Positions 1 to 11,700 of a stretch of 64,000 nucleotides of DNA are shown here, piece after piece. Under the pieces are notes generated by a model. The model had not been told where the DNA came from. It made no database searches and saw nothing but the letters and a program-made list of their open reading frames with translations. Within the stretch, counting starts at the first letter, position 1, and each line of letters begins with the position of its first letter. A program made the position numbers and the translations under genes. Where the stretch lies: the NCBI GenBank assembly GCA_029339505.1, contig JAQISU010000115.1, positions 7,744,001 through 7,808,000 of the forward strand, written 5' to 3'. This stretch comes from Unio delphinus (lineage: Eukaryota; Mollusca; Bivalvia; Unionida; Unionidae).

Positions 1-287
1 GCATATACTGGCTTGTCTGTGTTTGAACTTGATCTGGGTTTCAAATTAGGTTTCAGTAGAGTTCATAAGGGAATCGGTCAAATTTAAAAAAAAAATTACC
101 TCAGATGCTTTAAACTGCACATATTTTTCATGCAAAATACCTGCATTATTCAATTGTTGCTCTGATGTAGCATTTTCTAAAAAATGGCATCCAGTCAACA
201 AAAACAGAATATAGAAAAGACAATAAGCTTCTGAAAAAGTGTAAACAGCACACAAGTATATAATCTGACAACATGGCAGAGTTAAAT

Positions 288-585
288 AAAATTAGATTGC
301 AATATTGTTGTCTCTGGTAACATAGTGATTGGCATAAATTAGATCTGCAGTGTTGTTGTCTCTGGTAATAGTAATTTACTTAAATTAGATATGCACGATT
401 GTTGTCTCTGGTAACAGTGATTTACTTAAATTAGATCTGAAGTGTTGTTGTCTCTGGTAACAGTGATTTACTTAAATTAGATCTGAAGTGTTGTTGTCTC
501 TGGTAACAGTGATTTACTTAAATTAGATCTGAAGTGTTGTTGTCTCTGGTAGCATAGTGATTTACATAAATTAGATCTGCAGTAC
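288..585. repeat. 46-bp tandem repeat, about 6 copies
   Basis: Unit contains TTGTTGTCTCTGGTAACAGT and AAATTAGATCTG; copies at 439 and 485 are 46 bp apart. Outer copies are more divergent than central ones. Confidence 0.9.
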
Positions 586-1650
586 TCATATCTGCCTATA
601 ATTTTGTAGTAAATCTTATAGAAATGGCCCTTAAAATACGGACTTAGAGAATAATTATGAAAATATAATTGTTTGCAGTAAATTCCTGATAACAGCTTAT
701 CCTTGTTTGATTCAGATCTGGGTTTCATATTAGATGTAGTGGAATTGGTCAGGGAAACATATTAACTTGACCAGTGTACCTTAAAACAACTTAAACTTTG
801 AGTAATTTTTTATGCAAAATGTATGCATGATCTACTAGTTATTTATTTTTTTAAAAGGTGAGAAGGATGATAAATATCCTAAAAGAAATGAAATTTTCAA
901 AACACTTTCTTCCATTTTAGTATATTCTCATTTGTGTCGTTAAAGAAACATACTTCAGCTTAATCCGATTTTTACATTCCCCGCTTTCATTACATCTCAG
1001 TCAACTGAAATGTACATCGTATAGAACTTGAAAACACATCCATTTGATTGTATGAGAATTTGATTTCAATAATGACAATAGTAAGTAAAGTCCAACTAAA
1101 GCAATATGACTTTAATCTGTTGAAAAGCATCAATATCCACTGCCAACTCTGTGAGATATTCCTGAAAATTTCACTTCTATTTTTTGCATTAGTTTTCCTC
1201 AGGACACATTATTTAGACGACATGATGGTCATCCCAAAAACACAAATATCAGGGGAGGTGTCTTACATTGTTGGAATGTCTTGAATCATACCTCTGGACT
1301 TGTGAATGAACATTTTCTTGCTTGACAATAGCAGTACATATTTTGTTACATCTTATTAAGAATGGATCTAACTTAAGGGAAAAAATAACTGCCTTACGGA
1401 GAAGGTCTTGATAGGGTTGGCAGCTCAGTACTGTTTTCTCTTGTAGAGTGACATAATTTGTCATCAAATGAGTCACTACTTTATCATATTATGGTTCAGT
1501 ATTTTATCTTAGATGTTTTTTAGCAGACCATCAACTTGACTTAACTTACTCAGCTTCTTTATAATGTAAGATTTTGAAAGTTTGCAAACATAACTGCTGA
1601 AAAGTTTGCCAAAATTGTTCAGGAACAGAATAAAGTTAGAGCAGAATATC

Positions 1651-1886
1651 TTTGTACATGGTGTATAGCAAAATGTTGTCAGGTGTAATTTTATACATGG
1701 TGTATTGCAAAATGTTGTCAGGTGTCATTTTGTACATGGTGTATAGCAAAATGTTGTCAGGTGTAACTTTGTACATGGTGTATAGCAAAATGTTGTCAGG
1801 TGTAACTTTGTACATGGTGTATAGCAAAATGTTGTCAGGTGTCATTTTGTACATAGTATATAGCAAAATGTTGTCAGATGTCACTA
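1651..1886. repeat. 39-bp tandem repeat, 6 copies
   Basis: Unit contains GTACATGGTGTATAGCAAAA and TGTTGTCAGGTGTCA. Because 39 is a multiple of three, both strands stay open for about 80 codons; these frames are not genes. Confidence 0.93.
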
Positions 1887-2660
1887 TTTAGTCAACAAGA
1901 CTGCACATAGAAGCATTAAAAGTGCATTTGTATCGTAATATCAGATGGTATGTAATTGTTCAACAGTTGGTGATATGCCATTGCAAGCAGATCAAGGGAG
2001 GTAATACAGTGAATTCCCAATTTTTCAAGGGATACTAATTTTTTTGTTTGTTTGTAACAAACCATGAACATAATGCTCAGTAAATAATTCTAAAGTGCTT
2101 CTGTTGACGTGATAGGACTCCAGTTTATAACTTTGCGTGCCCACAAAAATGTTTTTTTTGTTGCTACAGTTGCAATATTTATCCATGGAAAGGGCTTTGT
2201 TTACTTTTACAACCTGTAAATGTTTACAAAATCGGTAACTGCAAAACAACATGGTACATCTGGTTATTAGCCAATCACATGTTGAGGGAATATAAATTGA
2301 TGATATAATTTCTTCATGATGTTCATATATGAAGCAGTACAAAACAAAATTTGTGATGATCCTAACGGTGCATTGCCTAAATTGTTAGATGCATTCAACA
2401 AAGACAGGTCTCACAAACTGAACCCTGTCGTAATAAGAGGTTTCTACAGCAACTAACACATCACAAGCTGAGTGAGGTATGGCATGCGCATTTTCAGTGG
2501 TTTACTTTTAAAGAATTGTTAACTTAAGTCCAACATGCAGATTGGGAGATGAGTTTCAGATAAGGCTGACTAAATGTTGTAGCCTCTTTTTTTGCAAGAC
2601 CATGAACATTTATACTAAGAAAAATAAATGAATTCACAATAAGTTTAACTTGTCTTGCAG

Positions 2661-2783
2661 ACCAAGATAAAGTTCCATGCCAGGAAGGCGAGTTTCTGTG
2701 CCTACAACAGCATATTTGTATACCATCCCAAAAATTTTGTGATGGAGTGGTGGACTGTGAAGATGGTGAAGATGAAAGATGCG
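2661..2783 (+). CDS. LRP4: LRP4 exon 1 of window: LDL-A module
   Basis: A 123-nt exon, phase 1 at both ends, acceptor CTTGCAG and donor GTAAGA. It encodes one LDL receptor class A module with six cysteines ending in [15 protein letters not shown]. The acidic D..D..D-E calcium cage is present. Lys stands where many modules have Trp two residues before the fourth Cys. Being phase 1-1, the exon can be added or lost without shifting the frame. Confidence 0.93.
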
Positions 2784-5700
2784 GTAAGAGTCTGGCTTAT
2801 ACATTTTTAGATTTAATTTGTGTCAACCATATGTACTATTTTAATGAAGTAATGCGTTCCTTTGCACATCTGGCTACAGTAATGAAATGTCTCATTTCAT
2901 CTGGGTCTCAGGTGGCATATGTTGCTTATAGAGAGGAGGTAGTTGTAGTTTATATTGATTTGAGTTGGTATTATTATTTTTCAGCAGTCACTTGCAATTC
3001 TAATTAGTGAAAATTTAGGAAACTGAGGAAATACTGAACCTTTAATGTGGTGATAATGTTAGATATTTTTGATGAGATAAAATTCCAAAGGAGAGAGCTT
3101 GTGAGTCCTATGTACTTATACTGGCCTCCATGTATAACCTTATCTTGTGCTGAAAATGGCATTAAACCCTGCAACAGAACCAGCAACCATGTACATCAGG
3201 CAAGACATCAATATGTAACTCTTCAAATACTATTATTTATTATATATCCATCCCTCCCATTTACTACATTGTTAATTGTATTGATATTTCTTTTCACCAA
3301 ATTTAAGTGAATACACTTCAAGAAAAATCATAAAGTGGATTTTTAAAAAAATAAGTGAATTGCAGATAAACACATCATATGATGTGACATCATGATTGCC
3401 TGTTGTGGTGTGTCATGTTATACCTGCTGTGTCATGTTGGACCTGCTGTATCATGATGGATCTGCTGTGACATGAGCTAAATGGAAATGCTAAATGCTTG
3501 ACACACAAGCAAATGCTGATTGCTTGACACACAAGCAAATGCTAAATGCTGGGCACATAAGCAAATGTTAATTGCTTGACACACAAGCAAATGCTAAATG
3601 CTTGACACACAAGCAAATGCTAAATGCTGGACACACAAGCAAATGCTAATTGCTTGACACACAAGCAAATGCTAAATTCTGGACACACAAGCAAATGCTA
3701 ATTGCTTGACACACAAGCAAATGCTAAATGCTGGACACACAAGCAAATGCTAATTACTTGACACAAGCAAATGCTATTTGCTTGACACACAAGCAAATGC
3801 TAAATGCTGGGCACACAAGCAAATGCTAATTGCTTGACACAAGTGAATGCTAATTGCTTGAACTACAAGCAAATGCTAATTGCTCAACACACAAGCAAAT
3901 GCTAATTACTTGACACACAAGCAAACGCTAATTGCTTGACACACTAGCAAATGCTAATTGCTTGACGGTGTCCAATAATTGAAAATTTTTCTGGATCATC
4001 CTATAAAATGCATTTATATGTTAGATTGCACAGTGTGGTTATTTTGTTTCCAAGAGATACTGTCAATACTGTTTTTAATGCTGCATGCAGCAGGACTAAA
4101 CTACATGTAAATTCTGTTAAATGAAGGTTTTAAAATTGAAGAATTCCTGTTAAAAAAGAAGAAAATAATATCACCCAAAATGTCCAGGTTGTGCAAGAAA
4201 TAATGAAATATCCGTTGAGCAAACACAAAAGGTATTTATTTTTACTCTGTAACTTTTAATTCCAGACAAACCTACAGGACATCATAACTGTAAGAAGGGT
4301 GAATTCCAGTGTAACTATGGTGTGTGTATCAATGAAACATGGAGATGTGACATGGAACCAGATTGTGATGACAAATCAGATGAGACAAACTGCTGTGAGT
4401 TTACTTGCAATTATTTTTTTTATAACAAAGCCACTTATCTCACATGTTTTTTAAAATGTTGTATGCTGATTTAGCTATTCTTAAAATTGTATTACATATC
4501 TCATAGCTGGTGTATTGCAGTGAATTGATGTACAGCTACAAATCCATCACATATCTAACTTCTGGTGTACATAGCAAAGTTTTGCAGACTCTCTGACTGT
4601 TCCTATTTGACAGAGTAATAATGGCTCAAGAGTTAGAACTTTGGACAGTAAGGCTTAGCACAGCACAGTATAACCTTTACGTGTTGATGTGCTTTAAAAA
4701 TGACAAACCATATACATGTATTGTCTATATTTATGTTGCTCTATGTATAAACTTCCCTACAAACTAATGTGTATGTTATGTGTTATAATATTTAAGAGAG
4801 AGAAATCAAGAGAAAAGTAAATAAAAAACAGTTAGACATAGAGATGTATACAGAAACTGATAACGGCTTAGATATCTGAAGTATCTCCTGAGAGTTCAAT
4901 TGAACTTGAATCTTAAGTCGTAGGTCTTATTTTCCAAACATTTCTCTCAGAAATTTAATTCTGAATTTTTGTTGTGAATTTCCATTACAGTGCACATAAT
5001 TACTTTGCTTACAACCTTGGTTTATAGTTGATGAACTTCTGATGTACCAGTTTACAACTATAGCCAATAGTTGCTGTACTTTTGACATTTCAGTTTACAA
5101 TCATGGTATTAAAAAATAATTTTACTATACCCATTTTCTACCACAGTGTTATACTTTTGATGTACCAGTTTACAACCATGACTTTCAATTGATATATTTG
5201 TGTGACATAACATTTATATTCTGAATTTGTGTATTTCAGCATACAATGGATGTTTACATGACCAGTTTCAGTGTAACAATGGGTACTGTATCAGCAAGAA
5301 ATGGCAGTGTGATGGAGACAATGACTGTTCTGATAATAGTGATGAAATTGGATGTGGTCAGTACAGGAATTCATATAATTCTTTTCTTTTTTGGGTGGGT
5401 GGGTGGGCAGGGGCAGATCCTACAAATGCCACACAACCTGCCTCCACTTAAATCCTGCTGGAAATTAAGACAGAGATTACAGAGTTAGATTGATTCCAAA
5501 TGCGTGTTGAAAACTAATGCATTTTGAATAGCATAGTAAAGAATATTCAAGTGCAGACATATAGACATACAGGTATCTCTTAAGATGACACAGTTTGACA
5601 TTATGGAATCAAGAGTAAACACATTAAGAATGATAAATCATGAAAACACATATCCTGTTTAGTTTTACACAAAACCAATATTTCTAAAGTTTTCTTCTGT

Positions 5701-8700
5701 GAGAGTTAACTTGTTCAAGACTTAATAAGCATTTATTAGACTATAATCACATTTTTAAAACTATTTTAAAATTCTCAAATGTTCCAGTTGTAGAATCTTT
5801 TACAAATGTTATGCTTTTTACAACATATATTGCATCTATACATATATTATTTTACTACAGTGTATAATATTCAAATGCAATGTATAGTATTTTACTACAA
5901 TTTATTTTACTGTAGTTTATACTATTTTGCTACCTATAATGTCTAGTATTTGATTACAGTATATAGAATAGTATTTTACTGCAATGTATATTTGCTACAG
6001 TGTATAGTATTTTGCATAATTGTATAGTATGTTACTTCAGTGTGTAGTATAAAGTGTATAGGATTTGCTACATTATATACTATTTTATTACAAAGTATAT
6101 TATTTTACTACAATGTATAGTATTTACTACACTAGTATTTTACTAATGTGTAGAGGATTTTGCTACATTATATACTGTTTATTACAATGTATATTATTTG
6201 ACTACAATGTATGTTATTTTACTACAGCGTGTAGTATTTTACTACAGTGTGTATTATTTTACTACAGTGTGTACAATTTCACTAAAGTGTATAGGATTTT
6301 GCTACATTATATACTATTTATTACAATTTATATTAGTATTTTACTACACTGTATTGTATTATACAAAATTGTGTTGTGTTTTAAAGCAATGTATAGTATT
6401 TTACTACAATTCACAGTATTTTACTACAGTGTATAGTATTTGAAAATCTTTATCAACCACGTACATAAGGAAACAAATTCAACTATTTAAGGGAGTTGGC
6501 TGTTACAAGGAGGTAAAATATTATAGTAAATAAGAGTTGGGAGGATCCATCACTGATTTGGGATACAGGAAATAGCTATTGACAGTAATATTGAATGACA
6601 TATTTTTCACTGGGAATGAAAGGAACTGAAAAAGTAAACACCAAATGAATCACTGTCACAAAAATACAGGTGAGTTTATTTAGCAGTGTATAATGTCACT
6701 AATGACGTTATAACAAAATATATACAGCAGTAGTCATTTTTTGATCTTGCAGGTTCAAGTACCTGTTCGTCAGGCCAGTATCACTGTAACAATGGGCAGT
6801 GCATCGGCAATACAAAAGTGTGTGACATGAAAAATGACTGCGGAGATAATTCAGATGAGACAAATTGCCGTAAGTATAAATTAATGTACAGTGGCATTGA
6901 AATTGTTCTTCAAGTCGGTTTTAAGACTGACTTTCTATGTTATGTCAGAAGTTATACCAAAATTGGCATCTTTATAGACATAAGTATAGGAATGTACACC
7001 ATGTCTAGTGGCTTTATAGACACAAGAAAAGGAACATAAGATGGGCAGCTTTATTGACAGAGATATAGGAACATACATCAAGACTGGTATCATTATAGAA
7101 TAGGTATAACACCAGGACTGGCAGCATTATAGAGTAGGTATAGCAACATAACACCAGGACTGGCAGCATTATAGAGTTGGTATAGCGACATAACACCAGG
7201 ACTGGCAGCATTATAGAGTTGGTATAGTGACATAACACCAGGACTGGCAGCATTATAGAGTAGGTATAACACCAGGACTGGCAGCATTATAGAGTAGGTA
7301 TAGCAACATAACACCAGGACTGGCAGCATTATAGAGTAGGTATAGTGACATAACACCAGGACTGGCAGCATTATAGAGTAGGTATAGTGACATAACACCA
7401 GGACTGTCAGCATTATAGAGTAGGTATAGCGACATAACACCAGGACTGGCAGCATTATAGAGTTGATATAGTGACATAACACCAGGACTGGCAGCATTAT
7501 AGAGTTGGTATAGCGACATAACACCAGGACTGGCAGCATTATAGAGTTGATATAGGGACATAACACCCAGGACTGGCAGCATTATAGAGTTGGTATAGCG
7601 ACATAACACCAGGACTGGCAGCATTATAGAGTAGGTATAGCGACATAACACCAGGACTGGCAGCATTATAGAGTTGGTATAGCGACATAACACCAGGACT
7701 GGCAGCATTATAGAGTTGGTATAGCGACATAACACCAGGACTGGCAGCATTATAGAGTTGGTATAGCGACATAACACCAGGACTGGCAGCATTATAGAGT
7801 TGGTATAGCGACATAACACCAGGACTGGCAGCATTATAGAGTAGGTATAGCGACATAACACCAGGACTGGTAGCATTATAGAGTTGATATAGGGACATAA
7901 CACCCAGGACTGGTAGCATTATAGAGTTGGTATAGCGACATAACACCAGGACTGGCAGCATTATAGAGTAGGTATAGTGACATAACACCAGGACTGGCAG
8001 CATTATAGAGTTGGTATATCGACATAACACCAGGACTGGCAGCATTATAGAGTTGGCATAGCGACATAACACCAGGACTGGCAGCATTACAGAGTAGACC
8101 TTGCTGCTAGTTGCGTAGAGTTATATGTCCAAATTTTATCTGTATGTAATTTTTCCAGATGTTGTTGCTAGTTGTTTAAAGATATGTCCAAATTTTATCT
8201 TTATGTATCCTTTCCAGATGTTGTTGCTAGTTGTGTATAGTTGTATGTCCAGATTGTATCTTTATGTAACATTTCCAGATGTTGTTGCTAGTTGTGTATA
8301 GTTATCTCAGATCTTATCTTTATATAACTTTTCCAGACCTTGCTGCTAGTTGTGGTTCAGATAATGGTGGATGCTCACATACTTGCCAGCAGACAAAAAT
8401 TGGGGCCAAGTGCATCTGTCCTCGTGGTTACCTACTTGGGGATGATGGGAAGACTTGTGAGGACTTTGATGAGTGTTCAGTAGTTGGAACCTGCAGTCAG
8501 ATCTGTAAAAATGTCCCAGGGTCATATGACTGTTCCTGTGCAGCAGGTTACACACTCAAGCCGGATGGAAGAGGATGCAAGGCAATAGGTATCTTTCGAT
8601 TTTGTGATCAAAGTAAATTCTTGGCAGAAAGAAGCAAAAATGTTACTGTGCTGAAATTTCAGTTATTTTACATAGATAATTGCCATGAAACTGTACTCAT

Positions 8701-11700
8701 GCACACACATTCAACACATGGTCTAATTGGTCCTGAATGAAAATTGTGCCTCTTGGGTATCAAATGTGGCCTGTCACATTGGCCATATTGAAGTCTTGCT
8801 ATTGCTGGATGGTCTTATTGACATGCAGTTTTCACTGGAAGACTTCTTATGATATCTAACTGATAAAAAATATAGAAAAAGCTTGGATGTCTGCAATCAG
8901 CCATCTTGATAATCTTGTTCTTGATTCTCCATGTGAATGAATGGTCATATTAGCATAAAGTCTTGACTATTAAATCTTTTTGGTCCTAAACAAAAATGAT
9001 GCTTAATTGGTGCCCATGTAGCCATCTTAAAAATCTGGTTGATATTACTCTCAATGTATCAACATGGAGTTTTAACCATATGACTCTTATGGGCATCCAG
9101 TATGACCACCCAAGTGGCTGTCTTGAAAACCTTGTGATTGTTTCTTCTCATGAATAGAAAGTCATACTAACACAAGGTTTTCACTAAGGTTTCTTGTGCA
9201 GTTGTCTTGGTATCAGTTTGACATCTGGTATAGCCACTTCAGCAGCCATCTTGAAAATCATGCTCTCGGTACATTTTATGTCAGCCGAGTCATTTTAATA
9301 TGTGGTTTCCTTCTAAATACTTGTTAAATTAAGTTGGTTGCAAATGAAAATAGTGCTGATATAATAGTCTCTATAGCCACCACAGTCGGCATCTTATTTG
9401 CTTGTTTGTTTTTATGGTTTAACGCCATTTTTCAGCACAAGATAGGCTATACATGGCAGCCAGTATTTATGGTGGAGGAAGAACCCAGAAAACCCTGGAA
9501 AGAACCACTGACCCATGAGAAGCGACTGGCAAGCTTTGTCACATACCCACATTGGCCAAATCCGAGACTCGAACCCACGCAGACAGAGGTGAGATGGTAG
9601 TGATCTGTAACGGACAGCGCTTTAGACCACTCGGCCATTCGGGGCCCATAGTCGCCATCTTGAAAATCTTGTTATTGTATCTTTAGAGGGATGGTCAAAT
9701 CACCTTTGAGTTTTCATCAAATTGATTTTTGTCTGATGTTTAGTCGATTCTAAATGATGATGGTGCTGATTTGACAACCAATATTGCCACCATGCTTGCT
9801 ATCTTGAACACCTTTATTGCAACTCTTCCTTAATGGAAGGTCATATTGACATGGGGTTTTCATGAGATTTCTTAAGATGTCAGGTTGGTTCTGAATGAAA
9901 ATGGTGTCTTTCTGACATCAAGTTTGCACATCATTGCAGCTATCATGAAAATCTTATCATTTGTCACCCGAAATGGAAAGTCTTTTCAACATGAAAATGT
10001 TTTGTCAGAAGAGTTGTGGTGTCTTGGTGGGCTTAAATGTAAATGATGCAGACCTGACATCCAGTATTGCCTCTGGTGGCTATCTTGAAATCTTGTTATT
10101 ACTTCGCCTCCTGAATCGATGATCCAATTCATGTTGGGTTGTAACCAAAAGACTTGTAATTAATATGTTGAGTTGTTTCTGAATGAAAACTGTGATGATC
10201 GATCTTGCATTCAATATGGCCACCACAGTTTAAAAATTTAGTGTTATTTCTTAAGGGTTTATACTATGCAAATAGATGAGGTGAATTCCAACAAGCATTC
10301 AGTTTTCCAAAATATAAATTTATTTCCCTAAAATATAAAACTAAACAAAGTGAAAGAATTAAAAATAACTTACAGTATTATATGAATTCCTTGAATTTCT
10401 CTAAACTTACTATCAATTTCATATCAATCCAGAAATTATCCAAACATATTCCAAATGAAGGTTCTAATGTACCTATGTGATAGCACCATTGATGAATAAC
10501 TGTTCTAATATCTTTAAATTTATACTTCAAGGAAAATCCAATGAAATTGAATGTCAGAGAAGTCCTTGAATTTTCACATAATCCAACAAAATTATTTAAT
10601 ATCCAAATTCTTGGATGTTTTCACAGTAATCTAGCAAGATATTCTCCATTTAGAATAAATGGTGTTCCACTCAGCAATGTCATTGAACAAATCAATTATT
10701 AAAAAACAGTCCTCTCATAACTCAGATAAACTATAAATAAAAAATGAAATGCTACATACTTTATTTCTATATATAAATACTATGTTCAAATCAAATCAAA
10801 TCAACAATTTTGAATCACTGGAAAGATCTGAGTTATTTAAAGTATTCTGTCTTGTGAAATACATTAATGTCTGTAATAACCTATTGTTAGAGATCATCTG
10901 TAACTAGCCTGTTGCTAGGTATCGTTTATATCAAGCCTGTTGCTAGGGATCGTTTGTATCTAGCCTGTTGCTAGGGATAAGCTTTAACTACCCTGTTGCT
11001 AGGGATCATCAGTAACTAGCCTATTGCTTGGAATCATCAGTATCTAGTATGAGAAGTTAGATGCAGATTTTATGATACAATACAATACATAATGTTTGCA
11101 GCAGTGTTACATCCCAAAAATGATATTTTGTTTTCTATTTTGTATTTTTTTGTGTTAACTTGATTAACCCTTAAAGTGCGTATCGCGACTCCAGCCGCGC
11201 TGTTGTATGTGGGCCCGTAGCGCGGGTCGCGGCTTTAGCCGTTTTCGAGATGAGCAACAGTGACAGCATCCTATAACTTCACCCAGCCATAAATGCTTGT
11301 AAAACTATATTTGATTGGTTTATAGAGGCCCGGAACAAGCATTCTATTACACTTTACTATGCATTTAGCAAAGAAATTTTACAAATACTCAGTTTTGAGG
11401 CCCTGGTACCTGAAAAGTTTTTAAAATGGCAGATGCTGAATACGATGGTGATATCTTGCAACAAATACGGGATTATGATAGCGATGATGATGATAATTTT
11501 GAAGGATTTGAGGAGGATGAAATTATAGGAACTGGCGAAGTATTAATGGAATTATCCATGAGTGATTTTGAGCCAGGAATTGACGTAGAACTGGAGTCTG
11601 ATGTGCACGGAGGCTGGACGAGAAAAGATGGCACGCCGGTTGTCCCCCCATTCACCGGTACATCAAAATTAAATGTTGAGATGGCAGATACTGAACCTAT

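Larger units (their letters stand above)
1..2660 (+). other. Upstream LRP4 intron, remainder
   Basis: Outside the 46-bp and 39-bp arrays this is AT-rich with no exon that I can recognise. Sequence near 27-185 (GATCTGGGTTTCAAATTAG...CATGCAAAAT) has a diverged second copy near 713-870, so the 46-bp array sits between two relics of an older duplication. No LDL-A exon is visible here. Confidence 0.7.

Noticed and set aside
1636..1891. Overlapping open frames on both strands (82 and 79 aa)
   Set aside because: Both come from the 39-bp repeat (13 codons per unit).
3484..3966. CRISPR-like regular repeat
   Set aside because: Units are directly adjacent without unique spacers, and the genome is animal.
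7093..8087. Minus-strand frames of 157-216 aa in the 42-bp array
   Set aside because: Period 42 is a multiple of three, so any stop-free frame stays open; pure repeat translation.
9334..9638. 88-aa plus and 63-aa minus frames
   Set aside because: They overlap the SINE and its flank; no protein family likeness.
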